Below are positions 16,398 to 24,584 of a DNA stretch of 41,121 nt, one piece after another (position 1 is the stretch's first letter; every line of letters begins with the position of its first letter). A program made the translations under genes and the position numbers. The stretch is from CBIFVZ01 sp966185765 (GTDB lineage: Bacteria > Pseudomonadota > Gammaproteobacteria > Enterobacterales > Enterobacteriaceae): the NCBI GenBank assembly GCA_966185765.1, contig CBIFVZ010000027.1, positions 1 to 41,121 of the forward strand, given 5' to 3'. The notes beneath the pieces were generated by a model. It ran no database searches. It saw only the letters and a list, made by a program, of their open reading frames with translations, and was not told the DNA's origin.

Positions 16398-17113
16398 GCT
16401 TTAGCGCCGTCCGGCACAAACACGTAGCCCAGACCCCAGACGGTCTGGATATAGCGCGGGTGCGCCGGATCCTCTTCCACCATGCGACGCAAACGGGAGA
16501 TCTGCACGTCGATGGAACGCTCCATCGCACTGTACTCACGCCCACGCGCCAGGTTCATGAGTTTATCGCGCGACAGCGGCTCACGCGGGTGGCTCACCAG
16601 CGCCTTCAGCACGGCAAACTCCCCGCTGGTCAGCGGCATTGGCTCATCTTCACGGAACATTTCGCGGGTGCCGAGGTTAAGTTTGAATTTACCAAAGGCA
16701 ATAACGGCCTCTTCCTGCGACGGTGCGCCCGGCAGTTCATTGGCCTGACGACGCAGCACGGCACGAATACGGGCCAGCAGCTCACGCGGGTTAAAAGGTT
16801 TGGGAATGTAGTCGTCAGCACCGATTTCCAGCCCAACGATACGGTCCACCTCTTCGCCCTTGGCGGTGACCATGATGATAGGCATCGGGTTGCTCTGGCT
16901 GCGCAGGCGGCGGCAAATGGAAAGACCATCTTCCCCCGGCAGCATTAAATCCAGCACCATCAGGTGAAAGGACTCACGGGTCAGCAGCCTGTCCATCTGC
17001 TCGGCATTTGCCACGCTGCGAACCTGGAAGCCTTGCTCGGTAAGGTAGCGCTCCAGCAACGCACGCAGGCGCATATCGTCATCCACTACCAGAATTTTAT
17101 AATTCTCTTGCAT
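16394..17113 (-). CDS. ompR: Response regulator OmpR
   Basis: This 239-residue cytoplasmic regulator has the same length as E. coli OmpR. The receiver domain carries the acidic pocket VVDDD (9-13), phospho-acceptor Asp55 (LMVLDLMLPG) and the switch lysine region KPFNPRELLARI. The winged-helix DNA-binding domain ends QTVWGLGYVFVP. The ATG at 17113 is chosen because MQENYKILVVDDD is the known N-terminus and GGGAG lies seven bases upstream. It is co-transcribed with envZ. The upstream gap contains the greB terminator and then AT-rich DNA that should hold the ompR promoter. Confidence 0.98.
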   Translation of the reverse strand: MQENYKILVVDDDMRLRALLERYLTEQGFQVRSVANAEQMDRLLTRESFHLMVLDLMLPGEDGLSICRRLRSQSNPMPIIMVTAKGEEVDRIVGLEIGADDYIPKPFNPRELLARIRAVLRRQANELPGAPSQEEAVIAFGKFKLNLGTREMFREDEPMPLTSGEFAVLKALVSHPREPLSRDKLMNLARGREYSAMERSIDVQISRLRRMVEEDPAHPRYIQTVWGLGYVFVPDGAKA

Positions 17114-17303
17114 TGTTGTACTCCCAAAGGTTCGGACGGTTTGCTGCGTCCCACTCAACAAGCGGCAGGAACAGCCTGACTTATTCTAAAAAAGCCCCCG
17201 CTCGCCACCAGTTAAATCTGGTATAAATTCTAGTCTAAATTGTTACAAAGCATATTTAACAGCAGGTTATCTGCCCATTGAATCACAAATCACCGGATAA
17301 AAA

Positions 17304-17330
17304 CCAAAAAAGCAGAGGATGGCCTCTGCC
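17304..17330 (-). terminator. Rho-independent terminator of greB (minus strand)
   Basis: Read on the minus strand, GCAGAGG, a four-base loop and CCTCTGC form a 7-base-pair stem followed by a U-rich run. It sits about 50 bases past the greB stop and separates greB from the ompR promoter. Confidence 0.85.
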
Positions 17331-17381
17331 TTCATGCGGGTGAAGGGTGTTCAGACGTACCGGACACAGTAAACGCCCCGG

Positions 17382-17864
17382 TTATTCGCCCTTTTCGTAC
17401 TCAATCGAATTCACAAACCACATTTTCTCGCCCTCTGGGGTTGGTACGGTGAACTCTTCATCGACCTGCTTTTTCAGCAGTGCGCGCGCCATCGGTGAGT
17501 CGATGGAGATGTAGTTCTTATTCTCGCCGTAAATCTCCTCCGGGCCGACAATGCGAAACTTCTTCACCTCACCGGCCTCGTTTTCAATTTCCACCCAGGC
17601 ACCAAAAAACACGCGACCGTCCTGCTGTGGCGAATAATCAACGATTTTCAGCTCCGGCAGCAGCTTACGCAAAAAGCGCACTCGCCTGTCAATCTGGCGC
17701 AGCAGGCGTTTGTTGTAGGTATAATCTGCGTTCTCCGAGCGGTCACCCAGGCTTGCCGCCCAGGAGACAATCTTTGTGATTTCCGGGCGCTTTTCTTTCC
17801 ACAGGTAATCGTGTTCTTGCTTAAGTTTGTTATACCCTTCGCGGGTTATCAGTCGTGTACCCAT
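17382..17864 (-). CDS. greB: Transcript cleavage factor GreB
   Basis: This 160-residue factor enters the RNA polymerase secondary channel and stimulates cleavage of backtracked RNA. The N-terminal coiled coil carries the acidic tip LGDRSENADY with Asp41 and Glu44, and the C-terminal domain contains VFFGAWVEIENEAGEVKKF and YISIDSPMARALLKK. GreB rather than GreA is indicated by DYSPQQ and VFFGAWVEI. The ATG at 17864 gives MGTRLITREGYNKLKQ, matching the family N-terminus; the open frame beyond it is unrelated. Many positions differ from E. coli GreB (for example RFLRKLLPEL in place of RYLTKCMENL). The gene is on the same strand as ompR and divergent from tex, whereas in E. coli greB points toward tex. 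Confidence 0.95.
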   Translation of the reverse strand: MGTRLITREGYNKLKQEHDYLWKEKRPEITKIVSWAASLGDRSENADYTYNKRLLRQIDRRVRFLRKLLPELKIVDYSPQQDGRVFFGAWVEIENEAGEVKKFRIVGPEEIYGENKNYISIDSPMARALLKKQVDEEFTVPTPEGEKMWFVNSIEYEKGE

Positions 17865-18024
17865 AACGTTCCGGCACTTGTTATCTGAGGTAAAACCTAA
17901 GGATACCAGCGCGAACGCCGGAAGTATCCGATTCACCGCCACTGCGGTGTCGCGGCTGGCATTTTTGCCCATCAATCCGTATAACTGTCCCCTGAAATTT
18001 TGACACTCAGGACGACAACTTGCC

Positions 18025-20355
18025 ATGATGAATGATTCGCTCTGTCGCATTATTGCCAGCGAACTGCAGGCCCGCACTGAACAGGTGCAAGCCGCCGTTA
18101 ATCTGCTTGACGAAGGTAACACCGTGCCGTTTATCGCACGTTACCGTAAAGAGGTCACCGGTGGCCTTGACGATACGCAATTGCGTAACCTCGAAACCCG
18201 ACTTGGCTATCTGCGTGAACTGGAAGACCGCCGCCAGGCTATCCTCAAATCCATCGCCGAGCAGGGCAAGCTGACCGACGAACTCTCCGGCGCCATCAAC
18301 GCCACACTGAGCAAAACCGAACTCGAAGACCTCTACCTGCCGTATAAGCCTAAGCGCCGTACCCGCGGGCAGATTGCCATTGAAGCCGGTCTTGAGCCGC
18401 TTGCCGATACGCTGTGGAACACACCGTCTACCGTACCGGAAGACGAAGCGGCCAAATTTGTGGATGCCGATAAAGGCGTGGCTGACGTGAAGGCTGCCCT
18501 CGACGGCGCACGCTATATCATGATGGAACGCTTTGCTGAAGATGCGGCCCTGCTGGCAAAAGTGCGTGACTACCTGTGGAAAAACGCCCATCTGGTTGCC
18601 AGTGTTGTTAGCGGCAAGGAAGAAGAAGGCGCGAAATTTCGCGATTACTTTGATCATCACGAGCCAATTGCCCAGGTGCCGTCGCACCGTGCGCTGGCCA
18701 TGTTCCGTGGCCGTAACGAAGGCGTGTTGCAGCTTGCCCTCAACGCTGACCCGCAGTTTGACGAACCGCCTAAAGAGAGCCACTGCGAGCAGATTATCAT
18801 CGACCACCTCAATCTTCGCCTGAACAATGCCCCGGCAGACGGCTGGCGTCGTGCGGTAGTAAGCTGGACCTGGCGCATTAAAGTGCTGATGCATCTGGAA
18901 ACGGAGCTGATGGGCACCGTGCGCGAGCGCGCCGAAGAAGAAGCCATTAACGTCTTTGCCCGCAACCTGCACGACCTGCTGATGGCCGCGCCTGCCGGGC
19001 TGCGCGCAACGATGGGACTCGATCCGGGTCTGCGTACCGGGGTAAAAGTGGCGGTGGTGGATGCCACCGGCAAGCTGGTTGCCACCGACACCATTTATCC
19101 ACACACCGGCCAGGCCGCCAAAGCGGCGGTAGTGGTTGCAGCACTGTGTGAGAAGCATAACGTAGAGCTGGTCGCTATCGGCAACGGCACCGCCTCGCGC
19201 GAAACCGAGCGTTTTTATCTCGACGTGCAAAAACAGTTCCCGCAGGTCACGGCCCAGAAGGTTATCGTGAGCGAGGCAGGGGCGTCGGTGTATTCTGCCT
19301 CTGAGCTGGCAGCCCAGGAGTTCCCGGACCTCGACGTGTCGCTGCGTGGCGCGGTCTCCATCGCCCGTCGCCTGCAAGACCCGCTGGCGGAGCTGGTGAA
19401 AATCGACCCGAAATCCATCGGCGTGGGCCAGTACCAGCATGACGTGAGCCAGAGCCAGCTTGCGAAAAAACTTGATGCGGTGGTGGAAGACTGTGTAAAC
19501 GCCGTAGGCGTAGACCTCAACACCGCCTCTGTCCCACTGTTGACCCGCGTGGCGGGACTGACGCGTATGATGGCGCAAAACATTGTGTCATGGCGTGATG
19601 AAAACGGCCGCTTCCAGGATCGTCAGCAGTTGCTTAAGGTAAGCCGCCTGGGGCCAAAAGCGTTTGAACAGTGCGCGGGCTTTTTGCGCATCAACCACGG
19701 CGATAATCCGCTTGATGCCTCTACCGTACACCCGGAAGCCTACCCGGTGGTGGAACGCATTCTCGCCGCCACTCGCCAGTCATTGCAGGACCTGATGGGC
19801 AACGGTAGCGAATTGCGCGGTCTTAAAGCGAGCGATTTCACCGACGAGAAGTTCGGGGTGCCGACCGTCACCGATATCATCAAAGAGCTGGAAAAGCCGG
19901 GTCGTGACCCGCGCCCTGAGTTCAAAACGGCCCGGTTCGCCGACGGTGTGGAAACCCTCAACGACCTGTTACCCGGCATGGTGCTGGAAGGGGCGGTCAC
20001 CAACGTCACCAATTTTGGCGCATTTGTCGATATTGGCGTCCATCAGGATGGCCTGGTGCACATCTCCTCCCTCTCAGACCGGTTTGTGGAAGACCCTCAC
20101 CAGGTGGTGAAAGCGGGCGATATCGTGAAGGTGAAAGTGCTGGAGGTGGACATGGCACGCAAGCGCATCGCACTAACTATGCGCCTTGACGAGCAGCCAG
20201 GCGACAGCCATTCGCGCCGTGGCGCGGGCAACAGCAACGGTGGCGCACGCGATAATAAAGCCCGCCCGGCGGCCAAACCTCGCCGCGACAGCACCCCGGC
20301 AGGCAACAGTGCTATGGGCGACGCGCTGGCGGCGGCGTTCGGTAAAAAACGCTAA
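18025..20355 (+). CDS. yhgF: Tex family S1 RNA-binding protein (YhgF)
   Basis: This 776-residue cytoplasmic nucleic-acid-binding protein of the Tex family is implicated in transcription and RNA handling. Regions in order are the N-terminal helical domain (VPFIARYRKEVTGGLDD), a YqgF/RNase H-like domain (GLDPGLRTGVKVAVVD), tandem helix-hairpin-helix segments (LNTASVPLLTRVAGL) and an S1 domain at about residues 648-720 (GAVTNVTNFGAFVDIG, QDGLVHISSLSD). A basic, Gly/Ser/Arg/Ala-rich disordered tail ends the protein. E. coli YhgF has a similar length. It diverges from greB across 160 bases. Confidence 0.97.
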   Translation: MMNDSLCRIIASELQARTEQVQAAVNLLDEGNTVPFIARYRKEVTGGLDDTQLRNLETRLGYLRELEDRRQAILKSIAEQGKLTDELSGAINATLSKTELEDLYLPYKPKRRTRGQIAIEAGLEPLADTLWNTPSTVPEDEAAKFVDADKGVADVKAALDGARYIMMERFAEDAALLAKVRDYLWKNAHLVASVVSGKEEEGAKFRDYFDHHEPIAQVPSHRALAMFRGRNEGVLQLALNADPQFDEPPKESHCEQIIIDHLNLRLNNAPADGWRRAVVSWTWRIKVLMHLETELMGTVRERAEEEAINVFARNLHDLLMAAPAGLRATMGLDPGLRTGVKVAVVDATGKLVATDTIYPHTGQAAKAAVVVAALCEKHNVELVAIGNGTASRETERFYLDVQKQFPQVTAQKVIVSEAGASVYSASELAAQEFPDLDVSLRGAVSIARRLQDPLAELVKIDPKSIGVGQYQHDVSQSQLAKKLDAVVEDCVNAVGVDLNTASVPLLTRVAGLTRMMAQNIVSWRDENGRFQDRQQLLKVSRLGPKAFEQCAGFLRINHGDNPLDASTVHPEAYPVVERILAATRQSLQDLMGNGSELRGLKASDFTDEKFGVPTVTDIIKELEKPGRDPRPEFKTARFADGVETLNDLLPGMVLEGAVTNVTNFGAFVDIGVHQDGLVHISSLSDRFVEDPHQVVKAGDIVKVKVLEVDMARKRIALTMRLDEQPGDSHSRRGAGNSNGGARDNKARPAAKPRRDSTPAGNSAMGDALAAAFGKKR

Positions 20356-20375
20356 GCCCACAACACGGGCAACAG

Positions 20376-20402
20376 AAAAGGCGGGAAATATTCCCGCCTT
20401 TT
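20376..20402. terminator. Bidirectional terminator after tex
   Basis: GGCGGGAA/TTCCCGCC (8 base pairs, loop ATA), flanked by AAAA on one side and TTTT on the other, can end both the tex transcript and the converging small gene at 20428. Confidence 0.92.
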
Positions 20403-20427
20403 CTCTTTATGCTGCTGATGCTACGTA

Positions 20428-20706
20428 TTATTGTTTTTGTACAATCAGTTCGTGATACACCTCAGGCGTCGGCGCATTGTCGTTTTCGTCGGTCTGCTGA
20501 AACACCTGAACAATTTGCCAGCCCTGCGCCGCCAGTTCCGGCAGCGAGCCTTTAATTTTATCCGTGCAGGTAAACACCGTTTTATTATTCAGCGCCTGCC
20601 CACTGGTGATGGGTTCTGGTTTTGACTGACAGACGTAAGCTTCACCCGCATTTGCTACTGCGGTCACGCAAAAAAGCACTGAAGCCAGCGCAATGCGCTT
20701 ATTCAT
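20428..20706 (-). CDS. Small exported protein of unknown function
   Basis: I do not recognise this 92-residue protein. It has a good Sec signal peptide (MNKRIALASVLFCVTAVANA, likely cleaved before Gly21), giving a mature periplasmic protein of about 72 residues. The mature part has two cysteines (C26 and C47) suited to one disulfide, a polar central part and no membrane segment. A ribosome site AAGGAG lies seven bases before the ATG, so it is very likely translated. It stands alone between tex and feoA, where E. coli has no gene, with its own shared terminator. Function cannot be inferred from position; envelope stress or metal roles would be guesses. Confidence 0.8.
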   Translation of the reverse strand: MNKRIALASVLFCVTAVANAGEAYVCQSKPEPITSGQALNNKTVFTCTDKIKGSLPELAAQGWQIVQVFQQTDENDNAPTPEVYHELIVQKQ

Positions 20707-21202
20707 CAGGAATCTCCTTAAATAATGATACGTTCCAGACTGCGCCTGCCCCCTGGGGGCAATATAACGTCGCCGAGGGTTATACCCTGGCGCAAAGGCA
20801 ATGGATACTTAGAAAACTCTGCATTTTAACATCATAAAAATCATATACCTGCGCCCTGCGTTCTTCATTCCACTCCCACCCGTAAAACGCAGTACGCCCG
20901 CATATACTTTCATTGTGCTATGCGCTAAAGCACGTTTTCCAGTGATATCTTATCTGCACCGCTATCAAACTTCATTTTTGTTTACTTAACCACACTATCA
21001 TTCACTTTTAATTATTTTTATTCACCTACTAACCGTTATTTTCAGATAAATATAAAAATGCGCGTTTTATCGCCAAATGATTATTGATGATAAAAACTAT
21101 TCTCATTATCATTGTGGGGTTACTCTGTTCATTCTCGTTGGCTTCAGTCAGGCCGTACCACCCCGCTTTTAGCGGCCTGATACCAACAACAGGAAGGCTC
21201 TT
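20707..21202. other. Intergenic control region upstream of feoA
   Basis: These 496 bases separate the minus-strand small gene from feoA. The right half is AT-rich and carries a probable Fur box. A 95-codon open frame from 21084 overlaps feoA out of frame and is judged spurious. I see no RNA gene and no other clear site. Confidence 0.6.
21095..21113. promoter_or_regulatory. Probable Fur box upstream of feoA
   Basis: The run AACTATTCTCATTATCATT (complement AATGATAATGAGAATAGTT) resembles the Fur consensus GATAATGATAATCATTATC, with the half AATGATAAT matching well. It lies about 90 bases before the feoA ATG. Fur-Fe2+ repression of feoABC is established in E. coli. Confidence 0.65.
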
Positions 21203-21427
21203 ATGCAACTACTTCCCGATAGCGCGTGGAAAATCACCGGTTTCTCCAGCGACATACGCCCTGCATACCGACAAAAGCTCCTGTCACTTGGTATGCTTCC
21301 CGGCTCTTCCTTTCGCGTCGTGCGTATTGCACCTTTTGGCGACCCGATACATATCGAAACCCGCCGCGTGAGCCTGGTGCTGCGCAAAAAAGACCTCGCG
21401 CTACTGAACCTTGAAGCGCTTTCCTGA
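21203..21427 (+). CDS. feoA: Ferrous iron transport protein FeoA
   Basis: This 74-residue cytoplasmic SH3-like protein is needed for FeoB-mediated Fe2+ uptake. The sequence is close to E. coli FeoA throughout, including AYRQKLLSLGMLPGSSF and DPIHIETRRVSLVLRKKDLA. The ribosome site AGGAAGG precedes the ATG. It is first in feoABC, 39 bases before feoB, and likely repressed by Fur through the upstream box. Confidence 0.98.
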   Translation: MQLLPDSAWKITGFSSDIRPAYRQKLLSLGMLPGSSFRVVRIAPFGDPIHIETRRVSLVLRKKDLALLNLEALS

Positions 21428-21466
21428 CGCCATTTCGTCGGCCTACTTAACGCATTTACGATAATA

Positions 21467-23776
21467 ATGAAAAAGTTAACCATTGGTTTAATTGGCAACC
21501 CTAACTGCGGCAAAACCACGCTGTTTAATCAGCTTACCGGCGCGCGCCAGCGCGTAGGCAACTGGGCAGGCGTGACCGTTGAGCGCAAAGAGGGGCAATT
21601 TAGCACCACGGATAACCAGGTCACGCTCGTTGACTTGCCTGGCACCTATTCTTTGACAACCATTTCTTCGCAGACTTCGCTTGATGAGCAAATCGCCTGC
21701 CACTACATCCTCAGTGGCGATGCCGACATGCTGATTAACGTGGTGGATGCCTCAAGTCTTGAGCGCAACCTGTACCTGACGCTACAGCTACTGGAGCTGG
21801 GTATTCCCTGCGTGGTGGCACTCAATATGCTGGATATTGCCGAGAAACAGCAGATTCGTATTGATGTAGACGCCCTCAGCGCCCGGCTCGGCTGCCCGGT
21901 AGTACCGCTGGTTTCCACGCGCGGGCGCGGCATCGACGGCCTGAAACTCGCCATTGACCGCCATCAGGGCAATAAAGCAATTGAACATGTGCATTATCCG
22001 CACGCCCTGCTGGCTCAGGCAGAAACGCTGGCCAGCAGCATTCCGGCGACAATGGCACACCACAAGCGGCGTTGGCTGGCGCTGCAAATGCTTGAAGGCG
22101 ACATTTACAGCCAGCAACTTGTGGGTGAATCCACTCGCGCCCTGCTCCCACAGGCACAAAAAGCGCTGGAGCAGGACGGTGAGGAACCCGCGTTAATGAT
22201 TGCCGATGCCCGTTACCAGAGCATTGCCGCGCTGTGTGACAGCATCAGCAACAGCCTGACTGCCGAGCCAAACCGCCTCACCGTGCTGCTTGATAAAATC
22301 GTGCTCAACCGTGTACTGGGGCTACCGGTCTTTTTACTGGTCATGTACGTCATGTTTCTGTTGGCTATTAACATTGGCGGCGCACTCCAGCCCATTTTCG
22401 ATGGCGGTTCGGCGGCGCTGTTTATTCACGGCTTACAGTGGCTGGGCGCCACGCTACACTTCCCTGACTGGCTTACCGTATTTCTTGCCCAGGGCATTGG
22501 CGGCGGTATCAACACCGTGCTGCCATTGGTGCCGCAAATCGGCATGATGTATCTGTTCCTTTCCTTTCTTGAAGACTCTGGCTACATGGCACGCGCGGCG
22601 TTTGTCATGGACCGCCTGATGCAGGCCCTCGGTCTGCCGGGGAAATCGTTTGTTCCGCTGATAGTTGGCTTTGGCTGCAACGTGCCATCGGTAATGGGCG
22701 CTCGCACGCTCGATGCGCCACGTGAACGACTGATGACCATCATGATGGCGCCGTTTATGTCATGCGGCGCACGTCTGGCTATCTTCGCCGTGTTTGCCGC
22801 AGCGTTTTTCGGCCAGAGTGGCGCGCTGGTGGTGTTCTCGCTGTATCTGCTGGGCATTGTAATGGCCATCCTCACGGGCTTGATGCTCAAACACACGCTG
22901 ATGCGCGGTGAAGCCAGTCCGTTTGTTATGGAACTGCCGGTGTACCACGTCCCGCACCTGAAAAGCCTGCTGCTACAAACCTGGCAGCGCCTGAAAGGGT
23001 TTGTGCTGCGCGCCGGGAAAGTGATTGTCATCGTCAGCATTTTCATTGGCGCGTTGAACAGCTTCTCGTTTAGCGGCAAGCCAGTGGACAGCATTAACGA
23101 CTCCGCGCTGGCCTCGGTCAGTAAGGTACTGACACCGCTGCTGTACCCCATTGGCGTGCAGGAAGACAACTGGCAGGCCACGGTGGGGCTTTTTACTGGC
23201 GCAATGGCAAAAGAAGTGGTCGTAGGTACGCTAAACACACTCTACACCGCCGAGGATCTGCATGCCGAAGCCTTTGACCCCGCAGCCTTCAGCCTGCGCG
23301 AAGAACTGAGCGATGCGCTTAGTGAAACCTGGCAGAGCCTGAAAGACACGTTTAGCCTGAGCGTGCTGGCGAACCCGATTGAGGCCAGCAAGGGCGACGG
23401 CGAAATGGCGGGGGGTGCGATGGGCATGATGAGCAGCAAGTTCGGTAGCGACGCCGCAGCCTACAGCTATCTGATTTTTGTGCTGTTGTATATGCCCTGC
23501 ATCTCGGTGATGGGAGCCATTGCCCGCGAATCCAGCCGCGGCTGGATGACGTTTTCTATTCTGTGGGGGCTTAACATTGGCTATTCACTGGCCGCCCTGT
23601 GGTATCAGTGCGCAACCTTCAGCGAGCATCCGCGCGACAGTCTTTTCGTGATTACCGCCGTGCTGGTATTTAACGTTCTGCTACTGGTCGGCTTACGCCG
23701 CGCGCGCAGCCGGGTGGATGTTAACCTGCTGGGGACGGGTCGCCCACCTGCCGCTGGCAGCGGGCACTGTCATTAA
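21467..23776 (+). CDS. feoB: Ferrous iron permease FeoB
   Basis: This 769-residue inner-membrane Fe2+ transporter has an N-terminal G domain. The G1 motif GNPNCGKTT is at 10-18, G3 is DLPG and G4 is NMLD. A helical GDI-like domain follows. Two Gate motifs sit in the membrane core, around IVGFGCNVPSVMG and LLYMPCISVMG, each with a conserved cysteine. Length and sequence are close to E. coli FeoB (773). The only oddity is a weak ribosome site: no clear purine run precedes the ATG, which suggests translation coupled to feoA or a structured leader. Confidence 0.98.
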   Translation: MKKLTIGLIGNPNCGKTTLFNQLTGARQRVGNWAGVTVERKEGQFSTTDNQVTLVDLPGTYSLTTISSQTSLDEQIACHYILSGDADMLINVVDASSLERNLYLTLQLLELGIPCVVALNMLDIAEKQQIRIDVDALSARLGCPVVPLVSTRGRGIDGLKLAIDRHQGNKAIEHVHYPHALLAQAETLASSIPATMAHHKRRWLALQMLEGDIYSQQLVGESTRALLPQAQKALEQDGEEPALMIADARYQSIAALCDSISNSLTAEPNRLTVLLDKIVLNRVLGLPVFLLVMYVMFLLAINIGGALQPIFDGGSAALFIHGLQWLGATLHFPDWLTVFLAQGIGGGINTVLPLVPQIGMMYLFLSFLEDSGYMARAAFVMDRLMQALGLPGKSFVPLIVGFGCNVPSVMGARTLDAPRERLMTIMMAPFMSCGARLAIFAVFAAAFFGQSGALVVFSLYLLGIVMAILTGLMLKHTLMRGEASPFVMELPVYHVPHLKSLLLQTWQRLKGFVLRAGKVIVIVSIFIGALNSFSFSGKPVDSINDSALASVSKVLTPLLYPIGVQEDNWQATVGLFTGAMAKEVVVGTLNTLYTAEDLHAEAFDPAAFSLREELSDALSETWQSLKDTFSLSVLANPIEASKGDGEMAGGAMGMMSSKFGSDAAAYSYLIFVLLYMPCISVMGAIARESSRGWMTFSILWGLNIGYSLAALWYQCATFSEHPRDSLFVITAVLVFNVLLLVGLRRARSRVDVNLLGTGRPPAAGSGHCH

Positions 23777-23785
23777 GGGGCGGCA

Positions 23786-24028
23786 ATGGCGGGTCTGAAA
23801 GAGATACGTGAGGTGCTAACGCTGCATGGCCGCCTGGCATCACAGCAGATTAGCCAACTGCTGGGTCTGCCTCTGCCCAGAGTGGAGGCTCTGCTGGCAC
23901 ACCTGGAACATATGGGCCTTGTTACGCACGTGGCCCCAGACACTGACGACAGCTGCCTCTCTGGCGGCTGTCGCCGCTGCCCACAGCGTTTGGGCTGCCA
24001 GCCACAGCTCTGGGCGCTAACCGGGTAG
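23786..24028 (+). CDS. feoC: FeoC, small winged-helix Fe-S protein
   Basis: This 80-residue protein is the third gene of feoABC. It has a winged-helix fold (LKEIREVLTLHGRLASQQIS) and a C-terminal cluster of four cysteines at 57, 62, 65 and 71 that in Klebsiella and E. coli FeoC binds an Fe-S cluster. FeoC binds the FeoB G domain and in Salmonella protects FeoB from FtsH. The ribosome site AAGGGG lies just before the ATG, nine bases after the feoB stop. No clear terminator follows. Confidence 0.96.
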   Translation: MAGLKEIREVLTLHGRLASQQISQLLGLPLPRVEALLAHLEHMGLVTHVAPDTDDSCLSGGCRRCPQRLGCQPQLWALTG

Positions 24029-24584
24029 TACCCCACCTGTCTACCCACATCGTCACGCTTCTATGCTACCGCCACGCAGGGTGTCGCCAGCGCCTTTACG
24101 TTATTCCCGTAGATAACTGACCGCTGTGGGCGGCACCTTTTATATAATCGGCCTGAACGCCATGAATAACCGTTAAGAAAAGCGCAGCAGCATTAATCTA
24201 TTACGCAACGGTATTATAAAAATACCGTTCTGATAACCCCAGGCCACCTCAGAAATTACATTACCCATGACAACATCGCACCGAACAAGTCAGCCCATAA
24301 GGTCAGCCCCCCTGAAAAGCTAATACCCTGTGTTTAAAAATAAATAAACACGCATCATCCGCAACATTTAAATAAGCATCCCTCATTTATTTTTTAGTAA
24401 ACATTAACACCTCAATATTGTTAGCCTTATTTCCACGAACCGAACATAAAATAAATAAACACATTCGCCACCGCTATCCATTAAAAATATAACTCATTGG
24501 TTTAATTACCTTGACCAGATTAAATCCGGCAGGAAATAATTATCCCAGCATTGATATATTATATATCATTAAAAAGGGAATTTT
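24029..24584. other. Intergenic region between feoC and the wzi-like gene
   Basis: These 556 bases contain no gene I can support. The right two-thirds is strongly AT-rich. A 9-base-pair inverted repeat lies at 24207-24229. AGGGA precedes the wzi-like ATG. E. coli carries a transposase-like gene (yhgA/rpnA) between feoC and bioH; no remnant of it is visible. Confidence 0.6.
24207..24229. repeat. Perfect inverted repeat AACGGTATT/AATACCGTT
   Basis: Two exact 9-base arms are separated by five bases. No T-run follows on either strand, so it is not a standard terminator. It could be a regulator-binding palindrome or an RNA hairpin in the leader of the wzi-like gene, about 355 bases downstream. 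Confidence 0.7.

Noticed and set aside
18007..19578. 523-codon minus-strand open frame within tex
   Set aside because: It is antisense to the well-conserved tex gene, His/Gln/Arg-rich as expected for a shadow frame, and has no family resemblance.
21084..21371. Hydrophobic leader-like frame before feoA
   Set aside because: It starts inside the AT-rich Fur-box region, overlaps feoA in another frame, and the hydrophobic start is what AT-rich DNA produces by chance.
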